Positions 59,833-64,000 of a DNA stretch of 64,000 bases are shown piece by piece; within the stretch, counting starts at the first letter, position 1; the number at the start of each line of letters is the position of its first letter. This stretch comes from Archangium lipolyticum (lineage in GTDB: Bacteria > Myxococcota > Myxococcia > Myxococcales > Myxococcaceae). Position numbers and translations under genes: made by a program. The notes under the pieces were generated by a model that was not told where the DNA came from, searched no databases, and saw only the letters and a program-made list of their open reading frames with translations. Location: NCBI RefSeq assembly GCF_024623785.1, contig NZ_JANKBZ010000008.1, positions 339,605-403,604 on the forward strand, read 5' to 3'.

Positions 59833-60375
59833 ATGGAGACGCTGGTCCTCAGCCCATCCTACGAACCCGTGGCACGGATCTCCTGGCAGCGCGCGATGAT
59901 GCTGCTGTGGCAGGGCAAGGTCGAGGTGGTCGAGGAGTACGACGACCGCATCGTCCGCTCCGTCACCCTGGAGATCCGGATGCCGTCCGTCATCCGCTTC
60001 CTGCGCGGCGAGCGGCGCAAGGGACGCGGCATCAAGTTCAGCCGCGACAACGTCTACATGCGTGACAGCTGCCGGTGCCAGTACTGCGGCCGGAAGGTGT
60101 CCCGCCCCGAGGCCACGTACGATCACGTCGTGCCCCGGGCCCAGGGCGGCCGCACCACCTGGGAGAACATCGTGATCGCCTGCGTGCCCTGCAACCAGAA
60201 GAAGGGCGGGCGCACGCCGGTGCAGGCGGGCATGAAGCTGCTCTCCTCTCCCGAGAAGCCTCGCAAGCTCCCGGGCTCGGTGCGGCTCACCTTCGCCTAC
60301 GAGAAGGGCATGCCCATCTCGTGGAGGAAGTTCCTCCGTGACGTCGCGTACTGGCACACGGAGCTGCAGGAGTGA
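59833..60375 (+). CDS. HNH endonuclease-family protein
   Basis: Protein of 180 aa. The HNH core is complete: CQYCG zinc pair (about 83-87), DHVVPRAQGG (about 97-106), WENIVIACVPCNQKKGGRTP (about 110-129). The N-terminal 75 residues (LSPSYEPVARISWQRAMMLL) match a widely conserved short HNH subfamily of unknown cellular role. The ATG lies 27 bp after the last tRNA, so it may be co-transcribed with the array. A hairpin follows its stop. Nuclease activity is predicted from motifs only. Confidence 0.87.
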   Translation: METLVLSPSYEPVARISWQRAMMLLWQGKVEVVEEYDDRIVRSVTLEIRMPSVIRFLRGERRKGRGIKFSRDNVYMRDSCRCQYCGRKVSRPEATYDHVVPRAQGGRTTWENIVIACVPCNQKKGGRTPVQAGMKLLSSPEKPRKLPGSVRLTFAYEKGMPISWRKFLRDVAYWHTELQE

Positions 60376-60387
60376 GCGGCGGGTGTG

Positions 60388-60410
60388 GGAGGCCACCAGA
60401 GGTGGCTTCC
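60388..60410 (+). terminator. Hairpin terminator after the HNH gene
   Basis: Stem GGAGGCCACC (60388-60397) / GGTGGCTTCC (60401-60410), one G-T pair, 3-nt loop, 12 bp past the stop codon. The rest of 60411-60666 shows a small CTCCG/CGGAG repeat and no gene. Confidence 0.6.
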
Positions 60411-60666
60411 TCCGGACCTGCTCCGTATCCGGAGCGGGCTCCGACCAGGGAAGCCAGAGGCAACCCCGGGCCCGTACGCCCCGCGCGCCGGCAGGCGGGT
60501 CCTGCTGCCGGCACATTTCATTTCCGTCACACCCCCTGGGGACAAGACCCGGAAAAGTTGGGAACCCGTCAAATCCCCGCTGCCTTGACGCGCGGCGTAA
60601 TGAACGCACCCACGCAACGAGCGCATGGATGCGCGCTGGACACAAACCCCGGCAGGGAGGACGCAC

Positions 60667-60870
60667 ATGGAGTGGCTCGAGTTCGGTCGTTGGTCTCCGG
60701 AAGTGGAGCAGCTCCTCGCGCACCAGGCGGCCCGCCTGAGCGCCACGGTGAAGCCCTACCTCCCGCCCCCGAGGTCCGAGAACGCCGGCGCCCTGGCACG
60801 GAAGCTGGAGGCGCTGCTGCGGCAGACGCCGGCCTCCAATCCCTGGGGGCACCCGGCCGCGGAGTGCTGA
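60667..60870 (+). CDS. Small hypothetical protein
   Basis: Protein of 67 aa with a well-placed AGGGAGG site. Helical: SPEVEQLLAHQAARLSATV and ALARKLEALLRQ. No family recognised; it lies 137 bp before the AAA+ gene on the same strand. Confidence 0.5.
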   Translation: MEWLEFGRWSPEVEQLLAHQAARLSATVKPYLPPPRSENAGALARKLEALLRQTPASNPWGHPAAEC

Positions 60871-61007
60871 GCCTCGCGGCCGTGCCATGGCGGGCCACGC
60901 CCGCGTGACAGGGGCGGAAATGGCTCCGGCTCGGGAGTGCCGGGGCCCACCACTGCGTTTCAGCACGCTAGAGTGCCCCCCGCGCGCCCGACGAGGCGTT
61001 CCCGACC

Positions 61008-63836
61008 ATGGCCACGAGGAAGAGCGAGGACAGTGAGAGACTCATCGACCGGGACCTGACCGCGCTGGCGCGGGACGGGAAGCTCACGGCCGCGTACGGC
61101 GTGGACGGTCCGGTGATGGAGGTGTTGGGCCTGCTGTCGCGAGGGGGCAAGCACCCCCTGCTCTCGGGAGAGCCCGGGGTGGGCAAGTCCGCCGTGGTGC
61201 AGGAGGTGGCGCGCCGCATCATCGAGGGCCGCGTGGACGCGGAGCTGGCCCAGGCGCGGATGGTGGAGGTGTCCGTCGCCAACATCCTGGCGCGCAGCAC
61301 CCAGCGCCAGGCGGCGGAGTCGTTCGAGGAGCTGTTGGCCTGGCTGAGCCGGCACCCCTGCCCCATCGTCTACATCCGGGATCTGCCCGCGGTCATCGGC
61401 GGCCCCCTGGCCCCCGTGGCCTTCCGGGCCCTGCGCACCGGAGGCATCCGCTTCATCTTCGAGACCGAGCCCAAGCGCGTGCAGGAGCTGCTGCGCGCGG
61501 ACGAATCGTTCTCCGAGCGACTGCACCTCGTGCCCCTCCAGGAGCCGCCCGCCGAACGGGCCCGGTGGATATTGGGCCGCGTGGCCGAGGAGCTGGAGCG
61601 CCAGCTGCATCTGCCCATCGACCCGGCGGCGTGCGACCTGACCCTGCGGCTGGCCTCCAAGTTCCTGCTGGCCCAGAGGCTGCCGCGCAAGGCCATCGAG
61701 CTGCTCAAGGAGACGGCCGCGGAGGCCGCCGGCGGGGCCAAGGACCGCGTGGGCCCCGAGGACGTCCTCACCCGCTTCTGCGCCACCACCCGCCTGCCCC
61801 GCTTCGTCGTGGACGACGCGATGGCGCTGGACCTGGAGGAGACCGAGCGCTTCTTCGGGGAGCGGCTGCTGGGGCAGACGGACGCGGTGCAGGCCGTGCT
61901 GCGCTCGGTGGCGCTGCTCAAGGCGGGGCTCAACGATCCGCGCCGGCCGCTCGGCGTGTTCCTCTTCGCCGGCCCCACCGGCGTGGGCAAGACACAGCTC
62001 GCCAAGCTGCTGGCCGAGTACCTCTTCGGCTCTCCGGACAGGCTCGTCCGCCTCAACATGGCGGACTTCCCCAACGACGGTGACGAGAGCGTCCCCTTCG
62101 GGGCCTCGTGGGCGCCCGCGCTCGAGACGAAGCGCGGCGAGCTGACGGCCCTGTTGGAGGGCAAGGTGTTCACCGTGCTGCTGCTCGACGAGTTCGAGAA
62201 GGCGGCGCGCAGCGTGCACGACCGATTCCTTCAGCTCTTCGACGAGGGCACGTTCGTCAACGGCGCGGGAGAGACGATCTCTTGCAACAACACCGTCATC
62301 GTGGCCACGTCCAATGTGGGCGCGGAGGTGTACCGCGAGCCGGCCATCGGCTTCATGGGCTCGCGCCGTCCCGAGGAGCTCATCACCGAGGTGGACCGGC
62401 GCATCGCCGAGGCCTTCCGTCCCGAGTTCCTCAACCGCTTCGACGCCATCTGCCACTTCCAGCCGCTGACGAAGGTGGAGATCCGGAAGATCGCCCAGCG
62501 CGAGGTGGGCCGGGTGCTGGAGCGCGAGGGCATCCGCGCCCGAGGGCTGGACGTGGAGGTGACGCCCGCGGTGGTGGACCTGCTGGTGGAGCGGGGCTAC
62601 TCGCCGCAGTTCGGCGCGCGCTACCTGCAGCGGGAGATAGAAAAGACGCTGACCGCGGCGCTGGCGGTGGAGATCGCCCGCCGGCCGCTGCCTCCGGGAG
62701 CCCCGGTGCGGGTGGAGACGCGGCCGGGCAACAAGGTGGTGGCGGTGGCCGAGCACACACCGCGCCCGCGCGAGGAGACGGCCCAGCTCGCGCTGCCCAC
62801 GGAGAAGTCGGTGTCCGCGGTGAAGCGGCGCCTGGACAAGAAGTCGCTGCTCAACGAGATGGACCGGCTGGTGGGCCGGGCACGGGCGCTGTCGGTGTCG
62901 GCGAACCGGCCGAGGCTGGAGGAGCGGCGCGCGGAGCTGCTGGCGGCGACCCAGGCGCCCAACCTGTGGGATGAGCCACAGCGCGCGGCGTCGACGCTGC
63001 GGGCCTTCCGGTCGGTGGAGGCGCAGCTCAACGAGCTGGACCGGCTGGAGGAGCGGACCACCTTCGCGCGGCGGCTGGTGCGCGAGGCGAAGGGAGAGGC
63101 GCAGCTCGCGTCGGCGGCGAAACAGGTGGAGGACGTGGCGCGCGAGGTGCAGATGGCCGAGGTGCTGGGCGCGGCGGGGGCGACGGACCACGGCGACGAG
63201 GCGCTGGTGGACATCTGCGCGAGCGAGACGGGCGAGGGGCAGGATGCCTGGGTGCAGGAGCTGGCGACCATGTACCTGGGGTGGGCGGAGCGGCGCGGCT
63301 ACGAGGCCACGGCGGTGGCGGAGGCGGAGGAGCCCTTCCGGGTGGTGGTGCGGATCGCCGGACCCGGTGCCTATGGCTACCTGGCGGGCGAGGCGGGTCT
63401 GCACCGGCGCCTGGAGGAGGAGAAGCGCCAGCGCGCCTACGTGCGGGTGCACCGGGGCGGGCCGGTGGAGGAGCCGGAGAGCCTGGACGTGGAGGGCCGC
63501 GAGGTGAAGCGGCACGAGGGCACGTACCTGGCTCGGGTGAAGACGGAAGTGACGGTGCGGGACGAGACCACGGGCCGGATGATGACGCTGGCGGGCGCGG
63601 GCGAGCTGGAAGAGATGAAGGACATCGCCTCGCGGGTGGTGAAGGGCCAGGGCGGCAGCAGCACGGCGGACGAGGCCCGGCGCTACCATCTGGGCCGAGG
63701 GGCTCGGGTGGAGGACCCGCGCACCGGGGCTGGCACTCCGCGAGTGAAGGACGTGCTGCGCGGCGAGCTGGACGTCTTCATCGCCGCTTGGATCTCCCGT
63801 CCGCCCACGACGGGCCCCACTCCCACCGCGAACTGA
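61008..63836 (+). CDS. AAA+ (ClpA/B-like) ATPase fused to GGQ-less release factor 2-like domain
   Basis: Fusion of 942 aa. D1 (about 25-260): Walker A GEPGVGKS (54-61) but the Walker B region reads IVYIRDL (120-126), without the Asp-Glu pair. D2 (about 280-480): Walker A GPTGVGKT (322-329), Walker B VLLLDEFEK (390-398), sensor N436, Arg finger R477; then the Clp C-terminal small domain to about 575. From about 610 the protein follows RF2: a WDEPQRA coiled start, ICASETGEGQDAWVQELATM for the PCRF domain, AYGYLAGEAGLHR, and the RF2-like end VEDPRTGAGTPRVKDVLRGE. The catalytic GGQ loop is replaced around HEGTY (836-840). Likely a ribosome-directed remodeller without peptidyl-hydrolase activity. 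Confidence 0.9.
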   Translation: MATRKSEDSERLIDRDLTALARDGKLTAAYGVDGPVMEVLGLLSRGGKHPLLSGEPGVGKSAVVQEVARRIIEGRVDAELAQARMVEVSVANILARSTQRQAAESFEELLAWLSRHPCPIVYIRDLPAVIGGPLAPVAFRALRTGGIRFIFETEPKRVQELLRADESFSERLHLVPLQEPPAERARWILGRVAEELERQLHLPIDPAACDLTLRLASKFLLAQRLPRKAIELLKETAAEAAGGAKDRVGPEDVLTRFCATTRLPRFVVDDAMALDLEETERFFGERLLGQTDAVQAVLRSVALLKAGLNDPRRPLGVFLFAGPTGVGKTQLAKLLAEYLFGSPDRLVRLNMADFPNDGDESVPFGASWAPALETKRGELTALLEGKVFTVLLLDEFEKAARSVHDRFLQLFDEGTFVNGAGETISCNNTVIVATSNVGAEVYREPAIGFMGSRRPEELITEVDRRIAEAFRPEFLNRFDAICHFQPLTKVEIRKIAQREVGRVLEREGIRARGLDVEVTPAVVDLLVERGYSPQFGARYLQREIEKTLTAALAVEIARRPLPPGAPVRVETRPGNKVVAVAEHTPRPREETAQLALPTEKSVSAVKRRLDKKSLLNEMDRLVGRARALSVSANRPRLEERRAELLAATQAPNLWDEPQRAASTLRAFRSVEAQLNELDRLEERTTFARRLVREAKGEAQLASAAKQVEDVAREVQMAEVLGAAGATDHGDEALVDICASETGEGQDAWVQELATMYLGWAERRGYEATAVAEAEEPFRVVVRIAGPGAYGYLAGEAGLHRRLEEEKRQRAYVRVHRGGPVEEPESLDVEGREVKRHEGTYLARVKTEVTVRDETTGRMMTLAGAGELEEMKDIASRVVKGQGGSSTADEARRYHLGRGARVEDPRTGAGTPRVKDVLRGELDVFIAAWISRPPTTGPTPTAN

Positions 63837-63938
63837 TTCGAGTGGGGGGGAACTGCCGGGCGCGGTCCGCACGAACTGGTCCGATGGCAGGGTTGGTCGG
63901 AATAAGGTGACGGGAAAAGTAGGTAACAGCAAGCAACC

Positions 63939-64000
63939 ATGCTGGAGACGACCTGCTGCCCACCAGAAGAGCAGCCGACGAAGCGGAGGCGAGTGCCGCG
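63939..64000 (+). CDS. Start of a possible gene, 3' end outside window
   Basis: ATG at 63939 opens a frame to the window end (METTCC-like start, then PPEEQPTKRRR). AGGTAAC lies upstream as a weak ribosome site. Too short to assign. Confidence 0.3.
   Translation, partial: MLETTCCPPEEQPTKRRRVP

Overview
The window is high-GC DNA from a myxobacterium, most likely of the Archangiaceae (Archangium/Cystobacter/Melittangium type). The evidence is lipoprotein polymorphic toxins with adjacent immunity genes, a DUF2378 (TIGR02265) protein, Hanks-type kinase and WAVG-repeat proteins, many PAS/GAF/receiver histidine kinases, ECF sigma/anti-sigma pairs and a bacteriophytochrome of myxobacterial type. No rRNA, CRISPR array, prophage or intact insertion sequence was seen.

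Layout. 0-8 kb: lipid acyltransferase, epimerase, FHA-GGDEF protein, glgC, a membrane protein, a PAS histidine kinase and adenosine deaminase. 8-11.7 kb: three translationally coupled genes, namely a PQQ-propeller lipoprotein, an AHH-nuclease lipoprotein toxin and a two-part immunity protein. 11.7-24.8 kb: UvrD/PcrA helicase, lipoprotein, thioesterase, two ECF sigma/anti-sigma systems, a multi-sensor kinase and a metallophosphatase. 24.8-29.4 kb: a WAVG-repeat surface protein, a Ser/Thr kinase and a membrane protein. 29.4-37 kb: a phytochrome operon (BphP, single-domain receiver, receiver-kinase) divergent from a kinase with two transmitter modules. 37-40.1 kb: a vWA protein, a protein with an E2-like C-terminus and a JAB/JAMM metallopeptidase. 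40.1-42.7 kb: a second toxin/immunity locus with a DUF2378 protein. 43-47.8 kb: small membrane proteins, an H1-like basic protein, a DUF6311-like membrane protein and a DUF1684 protein. 47.9-48.7 kb: a ubiquitin-like protein and an E1-like ThiF enzyme. 48.8-58.3 kb: a ribosomal-peptide (RiPP) region. 58.9-60.4 kb: an array of ten compact tRNA genes followed by an HNH protein. 61-63.8 kb: a ClpA/B-like AAA+ ATPase fused to a GGQ-less release-factor-2 homologue.

How the genes work together. The clearest natural-product unit is a microviridin-type graspetide cluster. The 72-residue precursor has leader motif PFFARLLEEQ, a GG site and three T-x-K-Y-P-S-D cores. Downstream on the same strand are MdnB-like and MdnC-like ATP-grasp ligases, an outer-membrane barrel, a metallo-beta-lactamase-fold hydrolase, a C39-like/VKOR/thioredoxin fusion and a third ATP-grasp enzyme. 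On the opposite strand a second GG-leader peptide with a CC...CC core precedes a C39-peptidase ABC transporter, which could mature and export both peptides. The vWA, E2-like and JAB genes and the Ubl and E1 genes lie on the same strand but about 7.8 kb apart. Together they look like a prokaryotic ubiquitin-like conjugation pathway split by the toxin locus and other genes. The two lipoprotein toxins share an N-terminal delivery region but differ in effector domain, as expected for outer-membrane-exchange (SitA-like) kin-discrimination toxins. The least expected single gene is the AAA+/pseudo-release-factor fusion, and the tRNA array with HNH protein is the least expected RNA feature. Function calls rest on reading motifs by eye; no database search was run.
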